Assembly: GCA_903895595.1 (NCBI GenBank)
Contig: CAITUP010000015.1
Coordinates: forward strand, 1 to 49,583
Direction: 5' to 3'
DNA: 49,583 bases
Source: an uncultured Acetobacteraceae bacterium
GTDB taxonomy: Bacteria > Pseudomonadota > Alphaproteobacteria > Acetobacterales > Acetobacteraceae
This document shows, piece after piece, positions 36,681 through 45,992 of the stretch; positions within the stretch are counted from its first letter, which is position 1; every line of letters starts with the position of its first letter. The notes under the pieces are model-generated. The model was not told where the DNA came from. It saw nothing but the letters and a program-made list of their open reading frames with translations, and made no database searches. The position numbers and the translations under genes are program-made.

Positions 36681-37532
36681 ATGAGCGACCTTATCGGCGG
36701 CATGAACTACGCGTTGCTGTTTTCGACGACGTCCGCGAGCAATGCCTCGGCGTCGATCTTGAGTGCGCTGTATAACCCGAACCCACCGTCTGCGGCGGTG
36801 TCCACCGGCAACCCGATCACCGACCTAAAGCTGGCGCAGGCGAATCAAACCGCCGATGTTGCTCGGGAGGCAAAGCAGCCGCAGGTCGCGCGGGATATCG
36901 CCGCGTTCAAGAATGCAGTCAGCGGGGCGACCAGCCTTCAGGCGGCGCTGACCAATCCGGCCGTGACGAAGGTATTGCTGACAGCGAACAATCTTTCGAA
37001 ATATATCCAATATCCGGCGCTGGCGCAGAAGGCACTGATGTCCGATCCCGCCGACAGCAAATCTTTGGTCAACAAGCTGGGCGATCGTGCGCTGTTGAGC
37101 GCGGCTCAAACCTACAATTTTGCCAAGAACGGGCTGCAGGCGCTGCAAAACTCGACCGTGATTTCGACAGTCGCGAATGCATATACGGAGGTTCTGTGGC
37201 GCCAGTCGCTGGACGCGGCGACGCCGGGATTGTCGAACGCGCTGACCTTTCTGGGACAAGCGAAATCGATCAAATCCGTGGATGAGATTTTGGGCGATCC
37301 GGCCAACCGAGCGGTGGTGCTGACAGCACTGGGAATTCCCGAACAGATTGCGTTTCAAAGTTTGACGGCGCAGGAACAGGCGGTGTCGTCGCGGGTGAAG
37401 CTCGAGGATTTCAAGAAGCCTAGCTATGTGGCGAGTTTGACCGATCAGTATCTGCTGACGATGCAGCAGCAGGCGTCCGCTAGTTCGGGTGGGGGTGGGT
37501 TTGCCCAGTTGTCCGGTGGGTTGTTGGCTTGA
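36681..37532 (+). CDS. DUF1217 family protein (flagellum-associated)
   Basis: A 283-residue protein whose middle part (about 70-150) resembles DUF1217, a domain found in proteins encoded near flagellar genes in alphaproteobacteria: PAVTKVLLTANNL, then ALMSDPADSKSLVNKLGD. The N-terminus is Ser/Ala-rich without a signal peptide, consistent with export through the flagellar apparatus rather than Sec. GGGAGA precedes the ATG. A perfect CtrA box lies upstream, which fits cell-cycle control of motility. No other flagellar gene is in the window. Confidence 0.75.
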   Translation: MSDLIGGMNYALLFSTTSASNASASILSALYNPNPPSAAVSTGNPITDLKLAQANQTADVAREAKQPQVARDIAAFKNAVSGATSLQAALTNPAVTKVLLTANNLSKYIQYPALAQKALMSDPADSKSLVNKLGDRALLSAAQTYNFAKNGLQALQNSTVISTVANAYTEVLWRQSLDAATPGLSNALTFLGQAKSIKSVDEILGDPANRAVVLTALGIPEQIAFQSLTAQEQAVSSRVKLEDFKKPSYVASLTDQYLLTMQQQASASSGGGGFAQLSGGLLA

Positions 37533-37545
37533 CGGGACGGTCTCA

Positions 37546-38226
37546 TCAACCGCCAGGGTCGGGAGTGATCGCCGTGCTTAGATCGACCACCAGATGGTTC
37601 ACCGGCGTACCGGGTAAGTTCAGTTGGCATTGCTGTGCCCATTGCCAAGCGTCGGCCGGATAGCCGCAGCCAGAAGGATCTTGTGTCGGGAAATTCGTGC
37701 CGCCGAGCGGTCCCCCGGTCTGGGTCGTCAGCTTGAACGCCCAAATGCGGGGAGCGGTCGCTGGTCGCAAAGCCACAACAGCGGCTGCGATAAGATGCGA
37801 GCAATAAACCCCTGGCGAGAAATCCTGGCCGTTGAACGCGTCGATCCATGCGCCGACATAGCCCTGCATGAGCGGACTTAGCGATCCATCTTCCACGTCC
37901 AGATAAACAGTGGTGCCAACCGGGAATCCTTCGCCATGCATGAGGGCGATGGCCTGCGCGCCGTCCAGGGTACCTTTCGCGGCGGAAGGATTTTTGTTGC
38001 CAAGTACCGGCGCGGTCGGCTCCTGTTCGCCCACGTAAAGCGGCGCCAATCCGTAGCCGAGGGCGACTAGAGCCGCGCGTTGCCCGAGCCAATCGGTCCC
38101 CGGGTGGCTGGTATTCGCGGCGCCGAGGTAGTAGCCGCACCAAACCAGATTGGTGTTGTTCTTCAGCCAAGTCATGGGGACCAGACCGGGAAAGGCGCTG
38201 GCGTCGAAGCCGGGACTTGCGGGCAT
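37546..38226 (-). CDS. DUF1906 glycoside hydrolase-like protein
   Basis: A 226-residue protein of the DUF1906 (Rv2525c-like) family, which has a TIM-barrel fold related to GH25-type cell-wall hydrolases. Family features are GFDASAFP at 6-13, the GYYLG strand, VGEQEPTAPV, and TTVYLDVEDG with acidic residues at the barrel end. No signal peptide is apparent, so export or action inside an envelope structure needs another route. It follows a large lipoprotein gene on the same strand 34 nt away. Confidence 0.8.
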   Translation of the reverse strand: MPASPGFDASAFPGLVPMTWLKNNTNLVWCGYYLGAANTSHPGTDWLGQRAALVALGYGLAPLYVGEQEPTAPVLGNKNPSAAKGTLDGAQAIALMHGEGFPVGTTVYLDVEDGSLSPLMQGYVGAWIDAFNGQDFSPGVYCSHLIAAAVVALRPATAPRIWAFKLTTQTGGPLGGTNFPTQDPSGCGYPADAWQWAQQCQLNLPGTPVNHLVVDLSTAITPDPGG

Positions 38227-38260
38227 GTGTCGGATCCTCTGTTTGGATTGCCGGACGGGG

Positions 38261-39721
38261 CTAGGAGCAGGCCGGCGCGGCGGCGAGGGTTTGCAACTCT
38301 GTCGTGAGGTCGACCAGACTTTTAGCGTAAGGCGCCGCCGCGGTCGTTGGCGCAGCGATGTAAGCCTTACCTGAATCTCGAACCGCGATGAGAAGCGGTG
38401 ACAGGCCTGTTCTTATCGCGCTTTGCCGCTTCGTGAGCGTGGCATATGTCGCGTCGGTCGACGGCAATGTGCCAGCGGCGAGCTTGGCTTGGCAGGCCTT
38501 CACTTCGGCGGCAATCGCATCGAGGAATGCCTTTTGGGCGCCGCCCGGAACAGTTGTACCGACTACATTGGCAGTACCGACCAGATTGGTTGTGTTGGTC
38601 GCGACCGTCGTATCCAGTGTCGTGCTGGCTTTTGTCAATGCAGGGGTTAGGTCGGCGGTTATCGCCGAGAGCACCCTGATTAAGTTCTTGGACGCGTTGG
38701 AAGCGGCGTTGTTGATGGCAACCACGGCATCGGCCGGCTTGCCCGGCACCGCCGTTGGCACGACGACCGGTGGCAAAGCGGCCTGGGCAGTTTTGAGCAA
38801 CGCGGCTGCGTTTGTCTTAATGGTCCCATCAGCGTTCAACAGATCGGAACTCGTATATTCCGGATGTGCGAGAAGGAATCGCCCGGTATTTGCCAGCACC
38901 TGGGATTGGTTGAATTCAGCCATCCCCGGATGGTTTGCCAAGGTGAGACTGGCCGCCATTGTCGCCTCAGCCGCTACCAGGCTACAGGCCCCATTATAAC
39001 GAATGACGTCCGAGAACGCGACCGACATCGGATACACGTCGAGCTTGCTGGTGAATCCATCGATAATAGGTTTGCGCGCAGTCGTTCGCGCGGTTTCAAT
39101 CGCTTTGCGCAAAGTCGGCACGAGCTGCTGGTAGAACAGGTCGCCGTTGAACTCAGCTCGCACACCGCTTGCGATGCCCGCGGCGCCAGCGAAGGCTCGG
39201 GCTGTACCCGCGGGGGTAAAGATCGCTCCCGCGCCTGCCAATGCGGTCGCCAGACTTCCCGTGAAGAAATTCGTTCCCGACTGAAAAGAATTCAATCTCT
39301 GGGTGAATTTTTCGCATGCCTGGTCGGACGCAGCGAGAAGGCGACCGGTCACGTCGTTTCGGCGATTCATCCGATAGGTTTCGGCGTTGACCGTCAGATC
39401 CGGTCCATCGTCGGACTGGAGCGAATCGAACGCCGCCGCGACACACGCACGAACCGAGACGTCGCCGAGCGTGCCGTTGATGCGGGCCGATTTCGATTCC
39501 TTGCCCTCCGAGAGGCACTCTGCGTGGTCGTTTCTATATTTCGGTAATGCCGTGGCGGATACGAGTACCGAAATTGGGTCGACCAGTGCGACAACGTCTT
39601 CGTTCTGCCACATGAAGGCGCCGTCGATTGTCACCATGTTCGACTCGCGACGCTCGCACGCACCGAGCGCGAGGACCGCGAGCAGCATGAGTACCGACTT
39701 ACCGGCGTAACGTGGTCGCAT
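38261..39721 (-). CDS. Large lipoprotein of unknown function
   Basis: A 486-residue predicted lipoprotein; ATG 39721 gives a signal peptide ending in the lipobox LALGAC (Cys22). The mature protein is alpha-helical and Ala/Thr-rich, with a Gly/Ala-rich hydrophobic segment near residues 150-180 that may insert in or lie on a membrane, and a C-terminal half full of Ala-Thr-Asn repeats. No family is recognised. GC content appears somewhat lower than in neighbouring genes. A DUF1906 hydrolase-like gene follows, so an envelope role is plausible. Confidence 0.7.
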   Translation of the reverse strand: MRPRYAGKSVLMLLAVLALGACERRESNMVTIDGAFMWQNEDVVALVDPISVLVSATALPKYRNDHAECLSEGKESKSARINGTLGDVSVRACVAAAFDSLQSDDGPDLTVNAETYRMNRRNDVTGRLLAASDQACEKFTQRLNSFQSGTNFFTGSLATALAGAGAIFTPAGTARAFAGAAGIASGVRAEFNGDLFYQQLVPTLRKAIETARTTARKPIIDGFTSKLDVYPMSVAFSDVIRYNGACSLVAAEATMAASLTLANHPGMAEFNQSQVLANTGRFLLAHPEYTSSDLLNADGTIKTNAAALLKTAQAALPPVVVPTAVPGKPADAVVAINNAASNASKNLIRVLSAITADLTPALTKASTTLDTTVATNTTNLVGTANVVGTTVPGGAQKAFLDAIAAEVKACQAKLAAGTLPSTDATYATLTKRQSAIRTGLSPLLIAVRDSGKAYIAAPTTAAAPYAKSLVDLTTELQTLAAAPACS

Positions 39722-40103
39722 CCTTGCCCCCAACGAAAGTGTCGTTCTTCCCGCCGTGCCCTGCATCACGGTATCCACCGGCTATCGTTGTTATTTTGCG
39801 CGCTTGCCATTTCATGTGTCAACCCTGTTGCGAGACGTTATTCGTCACCCTGCCACATCGACCGGCCCATGCCATGGACGATCCCTCCGGTGCCGCGCAC
39901 ACCGGCACCCGCGTCAGGGCAATCGGTAGAACCCCGCTATTCGCCGCCCCGTCATCCCCGGCCGGTTACCCGGGACCAATTTCGGCACGTATCTGCAAAA
40001 TTATGCCCGTATTGGTCCTCGGCATAGGGCCACTGCTGTCCGGCTTAATGCGTCGCGTTGTGCCGCAAGAAGACCCCGCACTCGCGGAAACGGATGCGGA
40101 ATG
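39722..40103. other. Intergenic region with hairpin repeat copy C
   Basis: No gene is supported. The stretch has the upstream region of the lipoprotein gene and, at 39974-40017, the third copy of the hairpin core found in the 154-bp repeats. The nearby PVLVLG-type translated frame again resembles the phantom N-terminus seen in the other copies. Confidence 0.6.
39974..40017 (+). repeat. Hairpin core of 154-bp repeat, copy C
   Basis: GACCAATTTCGGCA (39974-39987) and TGCCCGTATTGGTC (40004-40017) are imperfect arms around a 16-nt loop, the same spacing as at 221-264 and 49336-49379. Only the core and a short flank (CTCGGCA) are shared, so this is a partial or diverged copy. Confidence 0.7.
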
Positions 40104-40967
40104 TTACCCCCGCGTCTTGTACCACGGCACCGGAACCCCCGGCGTCTTCGTCCGCAGCGTGTAGACCGACGTGCTCGCGGTCAACATCAGCGTCCGCAGA
40201 TCCGGTCCGCCAAAGGCGATATTCGCGCAGACTTCCGGGGTTTCGATAATGCCGATCTTGGTGCCGTCCGGCTCGAACACCCACACGCCTGTGGCGCCGG
40301 TGCAGTAGACACGGCCAGCCGTGTCTACCTTCATCCCGTCCGGCACGCCGTTGGTCGCATCGATCGACATGTCGGCGAACACCTTTCGCCGCACCATCCC
40401 GCCCGCCGAGTCCAACGCGATGGCGTGGATGTATTGGGTCCAGCGGGTGTTGGCGACGTACAGCGTCTTCTCGTCCGGCGACAGCGCCAGGCCGTTCGGA
40501 TACTCGACCCAGGCCACGAGGCTGCACACGCCGTCGGGCGTCAGGCGGTACACCGCGCCCTCCCCCACATCGCGGTTCTGCACGGGGACGCGCAAGGCCG
40601 GATCGGTGAAGAACAATGTCCCGTCGGAGCGGCAGATCACGTCGTTCGGCCGGTTCAGGCGCTTGCCGTCCTGCTTGTCGAGCAGGATCGTCACGGTCCC
40701 GTCCAGCTCGGTGCGGGTCAGCCGGCGGCTGTCGCCCTCGCAGTTGATCAGGCGGCCCTGCATGTCGAAGGTCGTGCCGTTGCCGCCGCCCGTCGCGCGC
40801 ACCAGCTTATGCGGCTTGCCGAGTTCGATGCTGAACAGCTTGTTGTCGCGCACATCGACGAAATAGAAGAACCCGTCGGGATGCCAGACCGGGCCCTCGG
40901 TGAACACAAACCCGCCCGCGACTTTCTCGAACGCCGTCGTTTCCAGGATGTCGGATAACGTCGTCAT
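40104..40967 (-). CDS. SMP-30/gluconolactonase family protein
   Basis: A 287-residue six-bladed beta-propeller of the SMP-30/gluconolaconase/LRE family, which hydrolyse sugar lactones. FTEGPVW (Glu24), LNRPNDV, EYPNGLALSPD and PDGMKVDTAG supply the metal-binding residues. Length is normal. It stands alone between a repeat-bearing gap and a divergent cyclase gene. Lactone substrate unknown. Confidence 0.9.
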   Translation of the reverse strand: MTTLSDILETTAFEKVAGGFVFTEGPVWHPDGFFYFVDVRDNKLFSIELGKPHKLVRATGGGNGTTFDMQGRLINCEGDSRRLTRTELDGTVTILLDKQDGKRLNRPNDVICRSDGTLFFTDPALRVPVQNRDVGEGAVYRLTPDGVCSLVAWVEYPNGLALSPDEKTLYVANTRWTQYIHAIALDSAGGMVRRKVFADMSIDATNGVPDGMKVDTAGRVYCTGATGVWVFEPDGTKIGIIETPEVCANIAFGGPDLRTLMLTASTSVYTLRTKTPGVPVPWYKTRG

Positions 40968-41042
40968 GTGCGTTTCCCCCTTGCTGGCAGTCAGTCTGCG
41001 CCTAAAGTGACAAAACGCTCAAGCCCGTCAGGAGTATGCCGC

Positions 41043-41732
41043 ATGGAACTCATCGACCTCAGCAGGGACCTGTTCCATCGCACTCAGGCGCATCCATCGC
41101 ACCCGCCGATCATCATCAACGTCTGGGGCGACCACACGGAAAAGAAAGTCGCCGGCAACACGGTCTTCACGTCCAAGGCGCTGTCGATCGCGATGTCGGA
41201 CCATGCGGGCACACATGTGGATGCACCCGTGCATTTCGATCCTCGCCCCGGCGCCCAGTCGATCGACGAGATGCCGCTGGAGAAATTCTACACCTCGGCC
41301 ATCTGCCTCGACCTGTCGCACCTGCCTCTGAAAGGACAGGCGACGGTGCCGGAGATGGAGGCCGCCTTGGCTGCGTCCGGCGAAGAAATCCGCCCCGGCG
41401 ACACTGTCCTGCTCTACATGGCCACCAACGAACGCCTGCTCGGCAAGCCCGGCTATCAGCACGATTTTCCCGGTCTGGCACTGGAGTCCGTGCATTGGCT
41501 GGCGGACAAAGGCATCGGCATGTTCGGAGTGGAGGCGATCAGCCCGGCGCCCGAGGGCGAGCCGAATTTTCAGGCGCACATGGCCTGCGCCGAACGCGGC
41601 ATCACGCACATGGAATGCCTGGCCAATCTGGACAAGCTGATCGGCCGCGGGCGGTTCCGGTTCATCGGATTCCCGCTGAAAATCCGTGGCGGCACCGCCA
41701 GCCCGATTCGCGCGGTGGCGGTGTTCGAGTAG
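41043..41732 (+). CDS. Cyclase family protein (kynurenine formamidase-like)
   Basis: A 229-residue metal-dependent hydrolase of the cyclase/KynB family. The metal-binding motif HAGTHVDAPVHF lies at 54-65 (His54, His58, Asp60), and the N-terminal IDLSRDL start is typical. AGGAG lies 9 nt from ATG 41043. A SRPBCC-like gene follows 12 nt later. It may open amide or lactone rings in aromatic or amino acid degradation; kynurenine as the substrate is not established. Confidence 0.88.
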   Translation: MELIDLSRDLFHRTQAHPSHPPIIINVWGDHTEKKVAGNTVFTSKALSIAMSDHAGTHVDAPVHFDPRPGAQSIDEMPLEKFYTSAICLDLSHLPLKGQATVPEMEAALAASGEEIRPGDTVLLYMATNERLLGKPGYQHDFPGLALESVHWLADKGIGMFGVEAISPAPEGEPNFQAHMACAERGITHMECLANLDKLIGRGRFRFIGFPLKIRGGTASPIRAVAVFE

Positions 41733-41744
41733 CGGGGCCACACC

Positions 41745-42173
41745 ATGCAAAGCGAATACCGGGTCGCTGTCACGATCCGCCGTCCGCGCATGGAAGTCGC
41801 GGAAGCCATGTTCGACCTCGGCCGAACCCCGGACTGGATGCAGGGCGTGCTGGGCTATCAGGCCGAATCAGGCACGCCGCCGGAACTCGGGTCCGAGTTC
41901 GCGTGGCGGATTGGCAAACGCGCCGAGATCTTCGAGATCGTGGAATACGAGGAAGCGCGCACGCTGGTCATGGAATCGGACGACAGGGTCCTGACCTTCG
42001 AGCTGGAAGGTGTGCCCGAAGGGTCGATCGCATGGATCACCGCATGGTCCGACGCTGGCGGGCTGCGCAGCATCATGAACGTGTTCGGGTTCGCTCGGCA
42101 GAGGCGCGCGGCGATCCGCAGCCTCCGCAAGCTCAAGCAACTGGTGGAATCAGGGCGCTACCGCGCGGCCTGA
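41745..42173 (+). CDS. SRPBCC/polyketide cyclase-like protein
   Basis: A 142-residue protein with a START/SRPBCC-type start (VAVTIRRPRMEVAEAMFDLGRTPDWM) and alternating strands with a C-terminal helix, the pattern of the helix-grip fold that binds hydrophobic ligands. It lies 12 nt after the cyclase gene, so it is likely cotranscribed and may bind a related ligand. Its stop lies 2 nt from the convergent rpmB stop. Confidence 0.7.
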   Translation: MQSEYRVAVTIRRPRMEVAEAMFDLGRTPDWMQGVLGYQAESGTPPELGSEFAWRIGKRAEIFEIVEYEEARTLVMESDDRVLTFELEGVPEGSIAWITAWSDAGGLRSIMNVFGFARQRRAAIRSLRKLKQLVESGRYRAA

Positions 42174-42175
42174 AA

Positions 42176-42481
42176 TCAGGCTGCCGCCGACGCCGCCTTC
42201 TTGTCGCGCGCGCGTTCGATGCGGCGCTTCAGGGAACGGGCTTCCTCGGTCAGCTTCGTGTTCGGCGTGCCGAGCAGGAAGGAGTCGATGCCGCCGTTGT
42301 GCTCGACGGTGCGCATGGCACGCGTGCTCAGGCGCATCCGGATGGAGCTCCCGAGGATGTCGGACAGGAGGGACGTGACCTGCAGGTTGGGCAGGAAGCG
42401 GCGGCGGGTCTTGTTGTTGGCGTGGCTGACGTTGTTGCCACTCAGGACACCCTTGCCGGTAATTTCGCAGCGGCGCGACAT
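42176..42481 (-). CDS. rpmB: 50S ribosomal protein L28
   Basis: A 101-residue L28. The start [27 protein letters not shown] and the C-terminal basic helix are characteristic, and the length is typical for alphaproteobacteria. AAGGA lies upstream of ATG 42481, and a sigma70-like promoter follows at 42518-42546. It is a core gene between accessory regions. Confidence 0.97.
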   Translation of the reverse strand: MSRRCEITGKGVLSGNNVSHANNKTRRRFLPNLQVTSLLSDILGSSIRMRLSTRAMRTVEHNGGIDSFLLGTPNTKLTEEARSLKRRIERARDKKAASAAA

Positions 42482-42517
42482 AATCGTGTAATCCTTGGTT
42501 TCCGTCGGAAGGCGCGG

Positions 42518-42546
42518 GTTATGGCGATAGAGTCCCCCGGCGTCAA
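42518..42546 (-). promoter_or_regulatory. Sigma70-like promoter of rpmB
   Basis: On the minus strand, TTGACG (42546-42541) and CATAAC (42523-42518) are separated by 17 nt, a good -35/-10 arrangement. Transcription would start near 42511, about 30 nt upstream of the rpmB ATG. Confidence 0.55.
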
Positions 42547-42628
42547 GCTTGCATCGAGGGGTCGCGTGCCATTGCGCCATCGTTGGCTATACGGTCAACT
42601 GCCCTAAAACGTGGATCGACCTCACGCC

Positions 42629-42874
42629 ATGCGTCACTTCCTGCCCTTCGCAACCTTGGTCTGGCTCGGCGCGTGCGGCACACCATCCGTCCTGACCGCA
42701 CCGCTGGCCCAGCCGGTCGCCGATTCGGCCCAACCGGGTGGGACGCCGCTTCCCGCCTATGCCGAACCGCTTGGCCCCGCCGCGGCCCCGTTCGCCGGAC
42801 CAGATCCAGCAGCGCCCGAAGGCGGAAAACCGGCGACGATCTCTCTGGACCACCTGACACCGGCCGCCAAATAG
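42629..42874 (+). CDS. Small Pro/Ala-rich lipoprotein
   Basis: An 81-residue predicted lipoprotein with a short signal peptide and lipobox WLGAC (Cys17). The mature part is Pro/Ala-rich and probably disordered, ending LDHLTPAAK. A GTG at 42611 is an alternative start. It is divergent from rpmB, and its end lies 19 nt from the convergent permease stop. Function unknown. Confidence 0.7.
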   Translation: MRHFLPFATLVWLGACGTPSVLTAPLAQPVADSAQPGGTPLPAYAEPLGPAAAPFAGPDPAAPEGGKPATISLDHLTPAAK

Positions 42875-42893
42875 CGTCTCGTTGTCCGATGCG

Positions 42894-44069
42894 TCACTCG
42901 GCACGCAAGGCTTCGATGGGATCGAGGCGGGAGGCACTGACCGCTGGGTAGAAACCGAAGAAAATACCCACCAGGACCGAGACGCCGGCGCCAAGCGGCG
43001 CTGCCTCGGGCGACAGGACGAATTCCCAGTCCGATAGCCAGGCGAAGCCCCAGGACGCCGCCAGTCCGAACACGATGCCCAGAAGCCCGCCGGCTACCGC
43101 CAGAATGACGGCCTCGGACAAAAACAATGCACGGATATCGCGGCGGCGCGCACCGATCGCCAGACGGATGCCGATCTCCTGCTTACGCTCCGCGACCGAC
43201 ACCAACATGATGTTCATCACCCCGACCCCGCCGAGGACCAGAGACAACGTGCCGACAGCGCCGAGGAGCAGGGTGTAAATATGCATCTGACTGGCCATCC
43301 CGGCGATCAGTTGCCGTGCGGTCTGCACATTCAGGTAGGCATCGCGCAGTTTGGGATTGAGGTACGCCTGCAACGCCAAGTCGGCCTTTTCGGCGGAGGC
43401 GTTGGGTGCGAGGCGCCCCACGGCCGCCCCCATGATCTGCCCCGGCATCACCCGGCGCGCGTTCGGCAGCGATACGAACATCGTATCGTCGACCGAAAGC
43501 GGGAGCATCGGGTTCTGCACCGCCGGCGCGGCGATGCCGATGACCGTGAAGATATAGGCCCCAACCCGGATTTTGGCGTTCACGCGCGGCCTTTCGCCTC
43601 GGCCCCCCAGACTGCTCGCCAATCTGGCACCGAGGACGCAATACGCTTCGTAGTCGTCGTGGAAGGAGATGAACCGGCCGGATTGCATGGTCAGACGCAC
43701 CACGTCGTCGAATTCCGGCGCGACACCGGCGAAGGTGGCATTGTGGCTTGTCGTGCCGAAGGCCACCATTCCGCCGCCGGTGACGAAGGGCGTGATCTCC
43801 GCCACCGCGGGAATCACGGCCGGAATCGCCTCCACGTCGGCGCGCTTCAGGCCAACCGCGTTGCTGCTTCGGCTGGAGACAGTGATCGTCATAACATCGG
43901 TCCCCATCGCCCGGAACTGACGGATGGTTTCGTTGCGCGCGATGCCGCCGACATTCAGCATCGCGATCACCGCCGCCGCGCCGATCAGAATGCCCACCAA
44001 CGCCAAGGCGGACCGCTGACGCGCCGCGAGCAGGTTGCCGGCAGCCTCCAGCATGATCTGGCGTAACAC
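42894..44069 (-). CDS. MacB-like ABC transporter permease (FtsX family)
   Basis: A 391-residue permease with one N-terminal membrane helix (about 19-40), a periplasmic domain of about 220 residues, and three C-terminal helices. SVAERKQEIGIRLAIGARRRDI is the FtsX/MacB cytoplasmic signature, and the end LDPIEALRAE is typical. MacB-type proteins do not pump through their membrane domain but drive a periplasmic adaptor and TolC by mechanotransmission. It lies 3 nt after the ATPase gene. In E. coli MacB the ATPase and permease are fused; here they are separate. Confidence 0.9.
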   Translation of the reverse strand: MLRQIMLEAAGNLLAARQRSALALVGILIGAAAVIAMLNVGGIARNETIRQFRAMGTDVMTITVSSRSSNAVGLKRADVEAIPAVIPAVAEITPFVTGGGMVAFGTTSHNATFAGVAPEFDDVVRLTMQSGRFISFHDDYEAYCVLGARLASSLGGRGERPRVNAKIRVGAYIFTVIGIAAPAVQNPMLPLSVDDTMFVSLPNARRVMPGQIMGAAVGRLAPNASAEKADLALQAYLNPKLRDAYLNVQTARQLIAGMASQMHIYTLLLGAVGTLSLVLGGVGVMNIMLVSVAERKQEIGIRLAIGARRRDIRALFLSEAVILAVAGGLLGIVFGLAASWGFAWLSDWEFVLSPEAAPLGAGVSVLVGIFFGFYPAVSASRLDPIEALRAE

Positions 44070-44072
44070 CGG

Positions 44073-44759
44073 TCAGGCCGCCGCCAGATGGGTTTCGTCC
44101 ACCAGCACGCCGGCCCGCAGTACCAGTTGCCGCCGGCACTGCGCGGCGATGTTCGGGTCGTGGGTGATGATCATGATCAGGACACCGAGGTCCCGGTTGA
44201 TCTGCATGAACAGGTCCATGATGTCCTGGCCTGCCTGCACATCCAGAGCACCGGTCGGTTCGTCGGCGAGAAGCACAGCCGGCCGTCCCACCAGCGCTCG
44301 GGCGATGGCGACCCGTTGGCGCATGCCGCCGGAGACCTGATTGGGCATATAGTCGGCGTATGCGGCCAGTCCGACCCGCTCCAACATCGCCAGCGCCTGC
44401 GCCTTTGCCTCGGGCAGCGGGGTGCGGCGGTAGAACAGCGGCAGCGCCACGTTGCGCCAGACATTCAGCCGCGGCATCAGAAAAAGCGACTGGAACACAA
44501 ACCCGATCAATTGGTTCCGCAGACCCGAAAGACGGTCCGCATCGGCGGTCAGCACGTCCTGGCCGTCGATGCGATAGCGGCCCGAAGTCGGCTTATCCAG
44601 CAAGCCGACAATGTTCATGAAGGTGGTCTTGCCGGAGCCGGAGCCGCCCATGATCGACACGACCTCCCTTTTGCCGACACGGAGCGTGATCCCGCGCAGG
44701 ATCGTGGCGTCCCGGTCGGCGACGCGAAAGGTGCGGACGATGTCTTCGAGCTCCAACAT
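44073..44759 (-). CDS. ABC transporter ATP-binding protein (LolD/MacB type)
   Basis: A 228-residue ATPase with Walker A GGSGSGKTT (38-46), Q-loop Gln90, signature VSGGMRQ (142-148), Walker B VLLADEP (162-168) and the LolD/MacB-like ADEPTGALD. It should energise the adjacent permease. Its start lies 27 nt after a small secreted-protein gene, and an ATG 27 nt earlier in another frame is not used. Confidence 0.95.
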   Translation of the reverse strand: MLELEDIVRTFRVADRDATILRGITLRVGKREVVSIMGGSGSGKTTFMNIVGLLDKPTSGRYRIDGQDVLTADADRLSGLRNQLIGFVFQSLFLMPRLNVWRNVALPLFYRRTPLPEAKAQALAMLERVGLAAYADYMPNQVSGGMRQRVAIARALVGRPAVLLADEPTGALDVQAGQDIMDLFMQINRDLGVLIMIITHDPNIAAQCRRQLVLRAGVLVDETHLAAA

Positions 44760-44786
44760 GGGCGATTTTCGTTCCGCGTCGTGCGG

Positions 44787-45185
44787 TCAATGCGGCCATT
44801 GACACGCGGTCGTGGTGACGAAGATCGGCGACGTCGTGTCCACGTCGCCAACCGGCGCACCGATGTTCGCTTCGCGGGTTTCTCCGGCCGAGAGCAATAC
44901 GGTCGCGTCGCGCGTCGCCGGCGGGGCGCCGATCACGCGGAAGGTAACGCGCAGCGTCACCTTCAGCCGGGCCGCGGTTTTCACCGTGCTGCGCACCTGC
45001 GCAATGACCGGTGTACCGCGAACACGCTGTAGGACGGTCGCCACGTCGATCGGACAGTCGGCCGGTATTCTGCGAAAATCGACCTTATCCGCGGGCCAGG
45101 TTTTCGGCTGCGCCAGCGCGGCCGACATGGAACCCAGCAGGCAGACCACGGCGATCGTCGCCCGCCAAGTTGAGAGATGGACCAT
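44787..45185 (-). CDS. Small secreted protein of the export operon, unknown
   Basis: A 132-residue exported protein; the signal peptide ends ALA before Gln26. The mature part is beta-rich with two cysteines (ADCPID and TACQWPH), which could form one disulfide. No family is recognised. It lies between another secreted-protein gene and the ATPase gene, so it could be a periplasmic part or cargo of the export system. Confidence 0.7.
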   Translation of the reverse strand: MVHLSTWRATIAVVCLLGSMSAALAQPKTWPADKVDFRRIPADCPIDVATVLQRVRGTPVIAQVRSTVKTAARLKVTLRVTFRVIGAPPATRDATVLLSAGETREANIGAPVGDVDTTSPIFVTTTACQWPH

Positions 45186-45217
45186 TGAGTCACACACCTT
45201 CAATCCGGATTTTCAAC

Positions 45218-45820
45218 TTACTTCGGACAGTAGGCAGCCTCCTTGCGCTGCTGGGGCGTCATACCATTGCAGATCCATGCCATGTCATTGCCGGGACCGG
45301 ACGCCCAGCTTTTGCGTTGCGGGTCGACGACAATTTCAATGTCGTCCTGACTGGTTTGCCAGGTTATTTCGGGACCACCGGCACAGCCAACCCTGGGTTG
45401 GTCGGTACCGAGGGCGAGCTGCTGATACGTCTTCTCCACTTGTTTGTCCTCGGTACCCCTGCCGTACGCGAGTACCGAGTAACAGCTTACGAAATTGGTG
45501 CCAAAACGGACTTCCAGTTTGATCCGGGCGTCCTGAGCGTAACGCCCCGACCTGATAAAAGTTATCCCCTTGGTCAGCAGCGCTTGCTGTCCCTTGGCAC
45601 CGGCGGCGGTACCAGCGATTTCGAACGCAGCCGGCTGGGTGAAACGCTCCGGCGCGCCGGACAGACGAATGTCGAAGCGGCTATAGTTGAAGACTTTCAC
45701 GTTCACGGAGACAGAGGTATAGCTTTCCGCCAAGGTCGAGGGCGCGGCGGCTGTCATGGCAATCAGAAAGGCCATGACCAATCGAGGTAGCCCGGAACGG
45801 ACTGCACAATCGACATTCAT
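45218..45820 (-). CDS. Secreted cysteine-rich protein of the export operon, unknown
   Basis: A 200-residue predicted exported protein with a signal peptide ending TLA before Glu32. The mature part begins with a beta-rich segment (SVSVNVKVFNYSRFDIRL) and has four cysteines, possibly two disulfides. No family is recognised. ATG 45820 has GGGGAG upstream; a longer frame starts 24 nt earlier. It is downstream of the adaptor gene by 172 nt, so it may also have its own promoter. Confidence 0.7.
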   Translation of the reverse strand: MNVDCAVRSGLPRLVMAFLIAMTAAAPSTLAESYTSVSVNVKVFNYSRFDIRLSGAPERFTQPAAFEIAGTAAGAKGQQALLTKGITFIRSGRYAQDARIKLEVRFGTNFVSCYSVLAYGRGTEDKQVEKTYQQLALGTDQPRVGCAGGPEITWQTSQDDIEIVVDPQRKSWASGPGNDMAWICNGMTPQQRKEAAYCPK

Positions 45821-45992
45821 GTCAATACTCCCCACATATCCCATTCGGTTTCGGCCAAGCGATCAGTAAACCGCATTTCCACATCACGCATCCCAGTGCT
45901 GTCGCGCATTCAACCAGTATCGTTGCGCGAAGCAGTTGTCCAGCTTTCCCGCTGGTGGCCGTTGACGACTCCGGCGGCTCAACCCCGGCACG